This document shows positions 1 through 11,620 of a DNA stretch of 64,000 nucleotides, in pieces; positions within the stretch are counted from its first letter, which is position 1, and each line of letters opens with the position of its first letter. The notes below the pieces were generated by a model that had not been told where the DNA came from, did not search any database, and saw only the letters and a list, made by a program, of their open reading frames with translations. Source of the stretch: Pyricularia pennisetigena (taxonomy: Eukaryota > Ascomycota > Sordariomycetes > Magnaporthales > Pyriculariaceae); contig NW_021940920.1 of assembly GCF_004337985.1 (NCBI RefSeq), forward strand, positions 141,004-205,003. The letters run 5' to 3'. A program made the position numbers and the translations under genes.

Positions 1-3000
1 CGCTCGTTTTTGGTGGCCATCTCGAGTGGCTAAGTGGACTGCACTAGCATCCATCCCCAGGCAACAGCGGCCAGGCACTCACATCAATTCCGCCTCTGGT
101 TACACAACTTCTCCGCTGTCGCACGAACCATGTCTCGACTGTGAGCATTCCGGTTTCTAAGGATAGTGATCCTAGAGGCGCCTTTGCTCCGTACTGTATG
201 TACAACGTACTTGATCGTCTTCATCTACTCCCTATATGCACATTTATCTACCCACCGCCCTTCTTGGCGGCCTTGACAAGATCCCGCTTTCCTACCGAGA
301 TAGGGCACACCCGTGATCTCTAACGCGGCATAAGATGCAAGAGGCACATACTTACCGCCTACACGTAATCAATCATGTGCATCGCAAGAGGAGTTAATAT
401 GCACACCCCGCCAATTGCTTCTGCTCGCAGAACCTATTCTCACAACAATACCTTATGCAGCTTCAAGCATTGTACTTGCTGATGGCAATATGACACAGAT
501 TCAATGGACCAATCATGTGCCTGTTAAACCATATTTCCCAATGTTACGCAGCATGGCACTTGCTGGCCTAGTGGCTTGGAAGTGTTGACCTCGATTGTTC
601 TCCCTAAGCTCCCTTTTCCATCCACCTGCCTGACCCACCCACCCATCCATCTCAGCAATTTCAGATTCCGGCACCGAGCAACCTGGATCTGGTGTGTCGG
701 TCGCCGCCGAGTTATTTTTTTGAATGAGCGAAACTCGCGAGAACGAGCCGCCTCTTGGCGACCCTCTCTTTTTGTTTTCTTTTGCGACTGGGCAGCGCGT
801 TCGATACTACGCTGATGGCGCCAAGGGAAAAGAAGGTTTGTTTAGATCAACGCAAAAGGCCGCAAGCCCTCATGAGAGCAAGCACTAAGAACGACACATG
901 CTCATACTGGTAGACTTTCAGGGCAAGCGTGGAGGAGTCCAGACCCGGCAGCTTCTAATGCGGAGATCTGGTCGTCAAGTGGTGTGTTTGGAAGGGATCT
1001 GAATCCTCCTTTTTTTTTCCTCGCCCATACACAGCCTTGCATTTCTTTGTTTGGCAGTTCCAACTCCTTCTCGACACGACGATGAAGAATTTCCCGCTTC
1101 AAGAAGATGCCGCTGAGGATCTGCCCGGATACCACCCTGGTGGGGGGCTGGTTTCTCCCACCCCTAAGCCTTTCTCCGCAGGACATGGCAGCAGCCGAAG
1201 TGATCGCTGGTGGCGTCCAGCCCGCTCGGCGCCTTTGCCGACACAGTAAGGTCACCCAAAACCCCTTTCGTTATACTTGTCGCCGCGTGCGTATGTGAGA
1301 AAGGGACCATAACTAGGGAGAGTTAGGTCCACAAAACCCCCCTGGTGCCATACGCCGCGAGTGCTAGAGTTCTGCGAGACTCGTGATAGGCCCCTTAGTT
1401 TCCGATATGGACATTTGATGTCTCCCATGCTTTTTTGTTATGTGATTTTTTATTTTGTTGTTTTGTTGTTTTGTTGTTTTTTTTTATATTTTTTATTTTT
1501 TACCTGACGCACAAGGTTGACACGTCGGATGGGGTTGATCCCTTGTTTGCTTTGCTTTCACCGTCTTCTACTCATTCCGTTCCGTTCGCTTGCAATGCCC
1601 AATTTGTCGGATTGATGCAGCTTGGCATAAGAAACATGCAGAAGAAACCCTCGAACAAGATTAGAGAAGGCGAAACGAGTTCACCGATGAGCGACTTCAG
1701 AAGCAACCAAGGGAGGAAAAAAAGAATTCAACAACAACAACAATCCAGTCCGAAAGCCCCTCGGAGTGGACCGCACTTGCAAGAAAACTAAGAAACCAAA
1801 AACATGACACTAGCTTTAGCACCACGTAGCATGGCCTCGGACAATGCAGCCAGTATGTTGCTAGGCCGAACTTGATAGACCAGTACCGTCATCATTCGTT
1901 GGGTTCCACGGAACTCAAGACAAATTAATAATTGGCATGGCACTAGCTGCGCCACCGCCAGGAGCTGAAGAGGCCCTTAGAGTCCCGCTGCTCTGCCAAG
2001 CCTACTCATTCCCTCCCACCTTACGTCTGTGATACAGCTCTTGGGAGCTTGCTATCGTATTTACAACTGCAACTGCCCGGCCGAACCGGATCCTCTGCGA
2101 GCAGGTATCACAGCTATTGCTACTCAGTGTGTGGTGTTGCACCGAAACTAGATCAGTGTTGAGATCGTACCGTAAGTGATGATGTGGGCATCAATCAAGA
2201 CAAGGCCCTGTTTCTCCCCTCTGAATCCATGTCGGGGACCGACATCCCGGAACACATGGCCATACCTAACTGGTGGGCTTGCATCCGGAAACGATTAATG
2301 TTAAGACTGATACCTCTCATACATCTGCACTTGAGACGCCTCTGCCGAGCGCCGAATGCCAGGGCCTTTTTCCCTACCCATTCGTTGAACAACCTACCTA
2401 GGCGTCAAGCCCCAGCCGGCACCGTCTTAGGTCTCACGCTGCTTCTCCGCAAAGCCACCTTTTCTGCCCACTGACCCTGAGCCATCCTCCAGAAGCTTTA
2501 TGCAGATGTTGATGCCTGTAGCGCGATGCGGCTCAACAACTGGGGCGCAGTGGCGCCGTGGTCTGAGGCAAGAGTCTTGCCTTGACAAGTGACAAACAGA
2601 TGACGGTGATGTGCGAACCCTGCTGCCTGCCGTTGAGAATGTTGTCATGGGCTCGGCAAGCCCATTATAGCTTCTGGACCCCGATCCATGATATTGTTCC
2701 TTGACGGTTAAATCAAAGCATACAAACGGTAAACACTGATTATAGATTAAGTTTTTGACCCTACCGGCCCCCCAGATCTCCCTCATCACACCCTATCTGG
2801 GCCTCGCTGCCTGTTCCTAGGAGTTCCGGGTCGCCAAAAATTGGCAATCATTGGCAAACAAAAGTCAGGCAGTCTGCAGAGGGAATAAGTGTTGGTGGGA
2901 ATTAGGCATGTCTTCCTTCAGGCAAGCTGATGTGAGCCTGCCGGAACGAATTCTATTGAGTGTCATTTCTTGGTGTCTCCCACAGAATTCCTGAAGCGTG

Positions 3001-4887
3001 CCTCGGCAACCTGGATTGCTCCTCGGCATCGCTCCAAGTAAGAAGTAACACACCCAAATACAACACCAACCATATTGAGGCATGCGAGCTTGTCTCACCC
3101 CCTGGACTCGAGTTGTAACCGGCGCAAATAATCCGTAAAGGAGCTTCACACGGGAGGTTCCTATTTTCATTACACCAAAACACCTGCATTAGTCCGGCAA
3201 GCCCGACGTTGCGAACAAGCGTTCCAATGATGGCTACCCTAGCCCGCGTTAGCATTTCTGTCAAGAGCGACGCCCAGATCTAGGAATGAATGTACCTACA
3301 TACGGCGACCGGGTACGACGGGAGAACAGGCGGAGCTAAGATTACCTTTAGCTCGGCTAGTTGGCGCCTCTAGGGGATTTTGTCTCTTTTTTTTTTTTTC
3401 CACTCCTCGCGTCGTCCAAGATGGGCGGACGATTGGAACTTGTCCCTTCTTGCCAATAGCTTCAGGAGAGCCGTTGAGTTCGACGCCGTTCGACGACGCC
3501 CCTTTTCGTTTTGTCATCCTGCCGGCTGCCGGTACCTTACCTTTTGCCGGGCCAGAAACCACAAAGCACACCCCATCAAACATCAAACGCACATCGAAAA
3601 CCGGGTGATCAGGGTTCCACTGCGTGATTCTTAATCAATCGACCGTGGACAGGTGGGGTTTTGAGACCTCTTGGTACGACCTCACCTTGTTCACCTTTGG
3701 CTCATGGAAGCCATTCGTCCAGGTAGCAGTAGGGGGCCGAGTGGTGATGATCGACATGCATTAGATCATGACTTTGGGCTAGAGTCGAGAATGGAAGTTG
3801 GTGCTTGACCATGTAGGACTGAGTAGGTGCCTATCTTATTCATCGTATCCCAAATGAAAATGTCGAGCTGGAGACTAGACCATCTACTTGATTCGTGCCT
3901 GGTGGTCTCCTGGGAGACGCATCTCGATGAAACGGGCTTGGCTGTTGAGGGTAGACGCGATGCTGTTAAATCCGGACAAGCATGATCATCATGGCATCGC
4001 TGTTTTAAATTACAACTGAGCCTGACGTCGGCTCTGATCTGTCGCACGCTGCAGCAGATGACGACCAAAAAGCGTATTGTTTATCCCATCAACGCAGGCC
4101 GTAGGACATGTTAGCCAGTATCTCACCTTTTATTTTTCCGAGGGAACGACTGCAGGGACAACCACCGATGACCGTGCATGGAAATCACACTAGAAGGCTT
4201 CACCTGTGCCGGTCATTGTTCCCTTTTTTTCTTTTTTTTTTTTTTCTTTTTTTGTTATTGCGCGCGCGCGTGCTCACAGACTCTTTGATTTTCTCTGTCT
4301 CTCAATTCTTTTCCCCTCTTTCCCAATGACGCGCCGCTTTGTGCCACAATCGGCGCTGGCGCCGGCGACGCCCATCTGGCCTGTGCGATTGTGTCGTTCC
4401 CTTCGGGCGTTTTTTTCTTTTTGTCCCCCTCTGTCTCTTCTACTCTTTGCTGCAATGCAGCCCCAGCCCTACCTACGCTAGGCTTGCCGCGTGGCGCACA
4501 GACGATATCGCCCGTGTGCATATATGGGTTTTTCTTGTAAAGTGGTGTTGTCTTGGTTGGTTGTGGAGTTGAGGAGTTGTAACATTTGGAGCCGGTAATC
4601 ATGATGGCGTATCTAAGAAACATACTTGGAATTCTCGTCGCATTTAGTATGCAGGCAAGTGCCGATACGCAAAGTATGTCAAACATATCTCGGGCAGCAT
4701 GGCAAAGCGACAGTAGTATAGAGTATCGCTGTACTGGAAGTTGATTATCGACTAAGCGGCCATGGGTCTCGAGCCAAGCGAGGCCAGGGGAATCATTCAT
4801 TATCTTTGCGCTTAACCCGTCTAAATATATCTGGAGACGATGCTTCCTCCCAAAATCATAAATACCAAAATATCATGACGACATAAA
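1..4887. other. Intergenic, no gene recognised
   Basis: Both strands contain only short open frames with no recognisable domain and no coding-like composition. The stretch holds poly-T/pyrimidine tracts (for example near 1440-1500, 3385-3400 and 4224-4255) and a short CG dinucleotide run near 4261. No tRNA, rRNA or transposon signature was seen. It may include the downstream region of the minus-strand gene that ends at 4888. Confidence 0.6.
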
Positions 4888-5814
4888 TCAGCCACCGCTC
4901 CTTGCGGAACCAGTCCGCAAGCTTCCCCTGCTCTGCTTAGGGTTTACTATGCTGACGTGCAGGCCGGCTGTGCCGAGCACTGGGCTCTCGAAGAAGGAGG
5001 GCGCCCTGGGCCGCGGCGTCTGCGTGTCGTCCATCTCGGCCACGTTGGCCGTGGTCCACAGCTCCGCCGGCGAGTCTCTGTTGTTGATGTCGATGTGTCT
5101 GCCGCCACGTATGCGCCCGCTCAGCGTCGACAGCCTCCGGAAGCCGCCCGACGTCGAGTCCTGGCGCTGCAGCGGCCAGTCCCGCCGGCTGCTCCTCGTC
5201 GAGGACTGCCGGCTGCTGGCTGCGTTGGACGCCATGGTCGCGCGTGCAAAGCGCTGCTGAGGGGATGAGTAGGTTGGTGATTGGCGCGAGATGGAGTCTA
5301 TTTCTTTCCGAGTGTATTCTTGTTGTTGTTGTTGTTGTTGTTGTTGTTGGTGATGGTAAAAAGGCACGATAATAGGAGCAGGAGGACCAGGGAGTTGATG
5401 GTGATGATGATACTGAGTTGCTGAGGTCGGTGATGTCGTTTGTGTCTGTGAATATCGGTACGGTTGTGGTTCTGGCTGTGGGTAGCTGTTCACCCTCTCG
5501 GCACGGAGAAGTGCCTCCTCTAGGTTATGTGCAGAAGTCGGCGAGAAGATGGGTGAGAGGTCCATTGGAGGTGTCGCCTGTCGCATCACCGGCTGTTGCG
5601 GTATCAGGCCCGTCGCCTGGCTCTGCCTTGGCCACGTCTCCTCCCATGTTTGTGGTTGGTATCCCCAGTCCAGGACTTCTGTTTCCCTCCTCCGTCTCCT
5701 GCGTCTTATGACGGAGAGCATGATGACTGATGCGATGATGAGCACCGCTGCTGTCGACCCTATGACAATACCCACCAGCTCTGCCACTGTGAAGTTCGCC
5801 TGCATGGATGACAT
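4888..5814 (-). CDS. Single-pass membrane protein with poly-Gln cytoplasmic tail, unknown function
   Basis: The first in-frame ATG gives a 308-residue protein. Residues about 12-36 form one hydrophobic transmembrane helix, followed directly by seven arginines (37-43). By the positive-inside rule this predicts a short outside N-terminus and a long cytoplasmic tail. The tail is rich in Pro, Ser, Gln and Tyr, has His runs, and has an 11-residue Gln run encoded by a (CAA)n tract at about 5320-5349. It then becomes Ser/Arg-rich. I recognise no family. The layout resembles the membrane and cytoplasmic end of fungal wall-sensor-like or single-pass surface proteins. Such proteins usually have an extracellular domain, so upstream exons may be missing, but I could not find any. 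An open frame continues upstream of this ATG without another ATG. Confidence 0.6.
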   Translation of the reverse strand: MSSMQANFTVAELVGIVIGSTAAVLIIASVIMLSVIRRRRRRRETEVLDWGYQPQTWEETWPRQSQATGLIPQQPVMRQATPPMDLSPIFSPTSAHNLEEALLRAERVNSYPQPEPQPYRYSQTQTTSPTSATQYHHHHQLPGPPAPIIVPFYHHQQQQQQQQQQEYTRKEIDSISRQSPTYSSPQQRFARATMASNAASSRQSSTRSSRRDWPLQRQDSTSGGFRRLSTLSGRIRGGRHIDINNRDSPAELWTTANVAEMDDTQTPRPRAPSFFESPVLGTAGLHVSIVNPKQSRGSLRTGSARSGG

Positions 5815-7049
5815 CAAGTTCCTGTTCTGGGGTTTGATGTCTGACCAAAGGTTCAAGATGGGTGAGTTTGATTGATTCTCTCGGCTGAGTTTCCATCTGT
5901 ATTTTTTTTCTTTAACAAAATTACAAACTGGTATTACTAGGGAAAAGCCAGTGGCCAAAGGCAGTATAATCTGACCATATGAGGTTTGATGCTCTAACAG
6001 AAGAAGCAGAACATGGGGGCGGCGCGAGTTAAAGATTACCGCGCATTTCGGCCCCTCTAGGCTTCGAGGTGGTCGCAGGACAGGTTAGATTCAATTAAAT
6101 AGTCTGATCACGGCAAACACGAAAAGACCATCATCATCTCGACCATATCAACAATAGCCCCTTTCGCTGTGCCGCATGCCCGTGCCGTAACAACCCGCGC
6201 TTGCCGGACCGCCGAGCCCGTGTAAATCCTGTGGGGTTCTTTTTTTAATTGTTTTTTTTTTCTGCTTTCAGCCTTTTCTTCTCTCTCAAGGTGTTTTCTC
6301 CCTCGACCGCTATCCCCCCCTTTCCTTTTTTTGTGGAAGGGTGGCGAGCGGATAAACAAGGCAGAGCACTGCCGCGTCGTGTGTGGTGGTGATGCCTTGC
6401 CAAGTCTGAATGGTGGACTAGCCGGCTTGTGAGGGTTGCAACCGGGGGGGCCAGGCGGGTAGGCAGGTCATCTTTTGCTCTTCCACATAAGCCCAAGCCC
6501 CCAGTCCCAGCCCCTGGTCAACTTGATTAAGCGCAGTTCCTTCCCGAGGCGCAGCCTTTTCCGTATGTACAGAGATCGAAGTTTCTGGCCCCCATCCATT
6601 CTTTTTTTTTTTTTTCTCTCTCTCTCTCTCTCTTGTTGTTTCGCCACCCAATTTGCAATAAACAGTTATGATCATCTCGCCCCATCCCTTCCTTTCACCT
6701 TGGCGGTAGGCAATAGCGTCGGACTGTATCCGCGCGGCTAGATCTTTGGTCATGAATGAATGGCCAACATTGACGTACATATCGGGTCAAGAGTTGACCA
6801 ATGGTACACACCAACCGAAATCCTCCGTCGTCACATATTACTACATCTGGTAACCAAGACTCGATAAGGGCCGCTTTCGCTATCGGTGCTGTATTGGCCA
6901 CTTGGCCTATGTATTCCAGCAGCAATAAAATAACTCATCAGGAATACACATCGTCCACACATGCCGCCGATAGAGATCCTTTCGGTTTCATTCCCAACTG
7001 TGGCCTAATCTTGGGGACATGGACAGGCAATATTGATCTGAATGGGGGC

Positions 7050-7457
7050 AAAAAAAAAAAAAAAAAGGAATACTATGTAGTTATGATAACGGCCGACCAC
7101 CATCAACCCGGCCATCAGGATAAAGTAAAACATTCTCGTGCAAACAGGGTTTGCCAAGGGGAGGAGGGGGTGTAAGTGACTTGAGACCACAACGTCAGAG
7201 CTTTTTTTGGGTTGCGATTGCTGAACTAATAGTCCAAACCCACAGAGAAGGGCAAAAAAAAAAAAAAAAAGGAATACTATGTAGTTATGATAACGGCCGA
7301 CCACCATCAACCCGGCCATCAGGATAAAGTAAAACATTCTCGTGCAAACAGGGTTTGCCAAGGGGAGGAGGGGGTGTAAGTGACTTGAGACCACAACGTC
7401 AGAGCTTTTTTTGGGTTGCGATTGCTGAACTAATAGTCCAAACCCACAGAGAAGGGC
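7050..7457. repeat. Perfect 204-bp tandem direct duplication
   Basis: Two adjacent copies (7050-7253 and 7254-7457) look identical by eye. Each begins with a run of 17 A and then continues from the same ggaatactatg start. A third A run follows at 7458. The period is 204 bases. No coding potential is recognised in the unit. It could be a recent duplication or an assembly artefact anchored on the homopolymers. Confidence 0.9.
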
Positions 7458-10400
7458 AAAAAAAAAAAAAAAAAAGTCTCTGGGGTCTAGCTCGATTGAG
7501 TTTTTTTACCCCAGTGTGTTTTCTTGTCTGTCTCTTGGTTTTCCTTACTTTTGATCCGGCTTGTGAGTTGCTAGCAAGCTTCGTGGTTTGGTATGCATGC
7601 GACGAGTGCGACGAGTGCGACTCGCATATTAAGACTGATGGGAAGACTATGTAGGAAATACTTTTCGTACTATTAGGGATACCTGCTGCTTCTAGCAAGC
7701 AATTTCCAAAAGAAGGACAGGCGAGGCATGGCGATGATAATAGTATAGTAGTAGTAGTAGTAGTAGGTCGCATGGGTTCGGGGGAGACTCCTTTCTTCTG
7801 TCTTCTACTAGTCACACCTGTTGGTGAGAATACGGGGTTTTAGTGAACAGGCTGCCAAACCGGAAGTCTTTGAGTTGAAAATTGAACAAGGCCATCCTCA
7901 CCTCGTTGGAAAGGCATGACGAATCCTTCATCGGCGCAAGACCATACTACATGTGGCGGTTTGGATGCCCGGCAACAATGAATCAAAATCCTTTAGCTAA
8001 TCCAAGAGTTGGAAAGTGCTGAATGGGTACTTCATAGGTTAGTTATCACCCAATACCATCGAAGAACTTTCCCCCGCATCGTTCAACTTTGCTTGGGCCA
8101 TGTTTATCAGCCGACGCAAAGCTTTGGACGAATCCTCATCCCTGGCAAACGTGGAACCCAAAAATCAACAGAGTCCGTACTGCCATGCTTGGTATTCCAT
8201 AGCTCCGGGAAGAAAAGGGGGGGGCGCTTGATATCCTTGATCCCGGCGGTCAGGGCTAGTTAATTTTCCAGAAAGAGGGGGCCCAAGCAAAAATCTCCAT
8301 AAGGCTGCTCCTTTTGTTTTCTCCAGTACTTGGCACCAAGGAAAGGTGGAAGACCTGCAACAAATCACCAGTTTTGAAAGCTGATCGTGGCGACTCCGGC
8401 CGGGGAAAGTCGAATGCTTGTGGGGAAACCACTTGCCCTTAACAACCTTGAAATCTCGGCTTGTTCCGTCTCCCATGACTTTCGGTAACTCACAAGTCCC
8501 GGAGACCCGTGAGGAGTGATGGGTGGAGAAGGTACTCGAGATGCGAGGGATCATAGCAAAACCCTGACGAGCGCCAGCCACGCGCTTACGTAGCATGCTT
8601 TGGTCAACACAGCCGGCATCGTAACCTACTCCAGTCATGACGCTGGTTATCCGATGTGCTTTCTCTCTCTCTAGTCCCCAGGAGGCTCCTACTACCGTCG
8701 TGGAAAACAAAAACCCCAAACAAGTTGCTTATAATAGTACCTACGCTAGTATCTTCTTGGCTCTCGTTCTCTGACAGGTGTCTAGACTCCACAACGTGAG
8801 GACCCCATGGGTCTGTACAGTGATACCTGAAAACTCTCAGATACTGCAATACTACGAGTCATAAGTTGCTTGATACTTGACGGTTGTAACTACTGTCGTT
8901 TTCGGGTTCGCTCAAATTACGAGGAGATGGGATATCTGACATATCTCTGGTTCATCCATGACTTGTGCTTCAACGAGGGAAAAACGGAAGAAAAAAAAAA
9001 GAACACAAAACAGTTTGCTTCCATGCAGCACAAACGTATGAAAAAAAAAGATCCACATCAGGTATGAGACTTCTCACAGCAAGGACATATTTGCCTCGGT
9101 CCTGGCCCAGTATCACTGTGGTATAAGGGTGTGGTTCAGCCATCATCTGGATGATTTTAATATTAGATGTTTTGATGCTGTTCATGTATCATCCTGGTTT
9201 CCCCGGCTAGTATAATCCGTTCCGCTGGCGATCTATGGGGTCACGGAGATCTTCAGGGTTTACGTAACGGAGAAAGAGAGGACGATCGAAATATCCAGAG
9301 CTAAGCCACGTTGACGGTAACTTCAGAGGTCTGGGTGGTGTAAACGTATACATGGCCAATTTACAGAGAGTAGTAAGTGGGTGTCCCTCTGGTAGGTAGG
9401 GTGGGCTGCTCAGAGGAAGTCTAAGGATGAACGCTTCACGTTTCGAAATAAATGAGTGGGAAGAAACAGTGGTTCCATGTCAGCCCAGCGGGACAAAGTG
9501 AATTCTCCTAGTGGTAGGCAGGTTGCCTTATTTGCCTTGCCACAGGAGGCCAGTCCACGTCTCCGGTTTTGAGTTTTAGGGGAAAGAACAGCGAGGGAAA
9601 GCGAGAAGGTTTCTCTTGGAGTCTCAGCAAGCGGAGCTTGAATTTACCGGATGAAGGAAATGTGGGCACACAACGTTTCTCTTGATGGCGCATCTGAAGG
9701 AGGGCTATTCCAGTGATTTGTCACCTCATCATCATCATCATCATGGAAACCCCACAAACGCAACTCGTTCAGACTCGGCTGTCAACGGCGAAATAAAGAC
9801 CTGAGATGGTTTGACAAGCCACAAATAAACGTTATGGCGTGACCAATTAGCGCCTTGCGATTGGGCTCCCAGGAATGACACTTTGTGATGCCGGATATGT
9901 CTGACCGGTTGTCTTGCAGACAAGTGAAAATTTCGGTGGCCCTGCGGTGGGGTTGGGTGTTGGGTTGAGATATGTTTTGCAGTCGTCCGAAGAAGCTGCA
10001 TGCGCAGAGGAGCCAATTACAATACACTGCTCTCTCTACTTGGTGTTTGCACCTGCAGCCGACAGGCATCTTGTCGGTACCTCTCCGTCATTAGCTCGTC
10101 ACCAGAGCCTGGATACTTGGCTCGTCTGTATCCTCGACAACATGCAGCCATCATCCCAGCAGTGTCGGCCATCAGCCAACGTCCTAAGCTGAATTTGATG
10201 TTTGACGCAGTCAAACAAAACATCAAAGTCCGTGCTCAGGACCGTGGCAGGAAACAAGAGAAGACAAGAAAGAAGACTAAACTTGCACACAAAGTAAAAA
10301 AAGAAACAAAGCGGAGAGCAAGACAGGTCCTAGTGTGAACGTTGACACAGGGGTATCGCGAGAAACGTGGCCTACCATCCTGCGTAGTCATCCTTGCCTG

Positions 10401-10790
10401 GCTTAATTTAATAGTATATGTATTTTTTTCCTCCCTCATGATACCAGGTCCTGTAAGCCTGGGTACTGCGCAGTACTATGTAAATGACCCATCTCACATG
10501 TACCCTCCCTACCTAGCTGATGCTCGAAAAGTGACGACTCAACTCGGGCTTGACCACTCACGGCGAGAAGCTATGTTCGAGGATCCTCGGACGGTCGAGG
10601 GATCCCACATCTTGACAAAAGAGGGGGGTAGAGAAGGAGAGAAGGAAAAAAAAAAAAAAAAAAAACCAGACGGTAAACGGTGAACAAGCCTGCATGTTGG
10701 CAAATCAGCACAAAGATAGTCATCGTCGGATGATTCCATCTCCCAATCACCGATATGGAATAGCAAGGGGAGACGAGGAGGGAAAAAGCA

Positions 10791-10797
10791 TATAAGA
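10791..10797 (+). promoter_or_regulatory. TATA-like box of the HsbA-like gene
   Basis: TATAAGA lies 169 bases before the ATG at 10966. It is followed by a pyrimidine-rich stretch (tcactcactttctcg) and then a CA-rich leader, the usual layout of a strongly expressed filamentous-fungal gene. Assigned from sequence pattern only. Confidence 0.45.
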
Positions 10798-10965
10798 ATG
10801 GCTAAGATGCCTCGTCACTCACTTTCTCGTAAACTCTCTTGTTCATCACAACACTAATACAAACACACCAGCAAACAATCTATTACATCGACCCCATTAA
10901 GCATTTCCCAACAAACGTTTACGAAAATTAGCAACCAGCCTAGATCTTTTTAAAACACCTCCAAT

Positions 10966-11620
10966 ATGCAGCTCAAAGCCGTCTTTGTTCAGACCCTCCT
11001 GATTGGCGCTGGTCTCTGCCAGGTGCAAATCGTCCAGAAAGCTCTCCAGGACATCACTCAGGGTCTAACACAACTCGACAATTCCATCAAGGTAAGGAGC
11101 GAAAGAGAGAGAGAGAGAGAAAAGGGGATGAGTTTTTGCCGATTTTTATAGACTGGCCCAAAAAAAAGCCCAAAACTAACACCAAAACTCCAAAAAAAAC
11201 CAGGCTCTTAGTGATGCCCAGTCTGGCGCCACAGTTCTCCAGCAGGCATCAGCACTGCTCGATACCATGAAGTCCGCGGCAACCTCCGTCAAGAGCTCCC
11301 AAGAGCTTACACTCCAGGATGCCCTGGGTCTGCAGCAAGCGGCACAGCAGCTGCCGGCTCAGGCCAAGACCACCATTGACGACCTCGTCTCCAAGAAGTC
11401 GGTGCTCGACCAGCTTGGCGCCACCCAGCAGGCCATCCAGTCACTCAAGGACCAAAAGGTAGCCTCGGACGAGTTCGGCAAGATCGTCGTCACCAAGATC
11501 CCCGCCATCGGCCAGCAGATCGCCCAGCAGCAGCTCGACCAGATCAGCCAGACCTTTGACCAGGGCATCACCGGCCTCGGCGGCACCCCCGGCAAGCGTG
11601 CCGTTGCCCTCGTTGTCTGA
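10966..11620 (+). CDS. Secreted HsbA-like hydrophobic surface-binding / cell-wall galactomannoprotein family
   Basis: Two exons, 10966-11091 and 11204-11620, joined by a 112-base GT-AG intron with a CTAAC branch site, give 180 residues. Residues 1 to about 18 form a signal peptide ending in Gly-Leu-Cys. The rest is a helical, Gln/Ala/Leu-rich domain with the spacing typical of the HsbA family, including repeated patterns such as LQQASALLDTMKSA and a hydrophobic C-terminus after a Gly-rich hinge. In Aspergillus oryzae, HsbA coats hydrophobic surfaces and recruits cutinase. The same fold occurs in wall galactomannoproteins. The length is normal for the family. A TATA-like box and CA-rich leader suggest strong regulated expression. 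A role in adhesion, or in loading hydrolases onto hydrophobic substrates, is inferred. Confidence 0.88.

Larger units (their letters stand above)
5815..10965. other. Long intergenic region, no gene recognised
   Basis: About 5.1 kb without a convincing coding frame on either strand. It holds a perfect tandem duplication (listed separately), a CT dinucleotide run near 6615-6632, a (GTA)n run near 7745-7766, a (TCA)n run near 9727-9746 and several A/T homopolymers. The last 180 bases are the promoter and 5' leader of the HsbA-like gene. Confidence 0.55.

Noticed and set aside
4255..4800. 181-codon minus-strand frame
   Set aside because: Low-complexity Lys run from a T tract, no domain, no intron logic and no resemblance to a family.
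7005..7394. Repetitive hydrophobic open frame on the minus strand
   Set aside because: It arises from reading through two copies of the 204-bp duplication and its T runs. It has no independent coding evidence.
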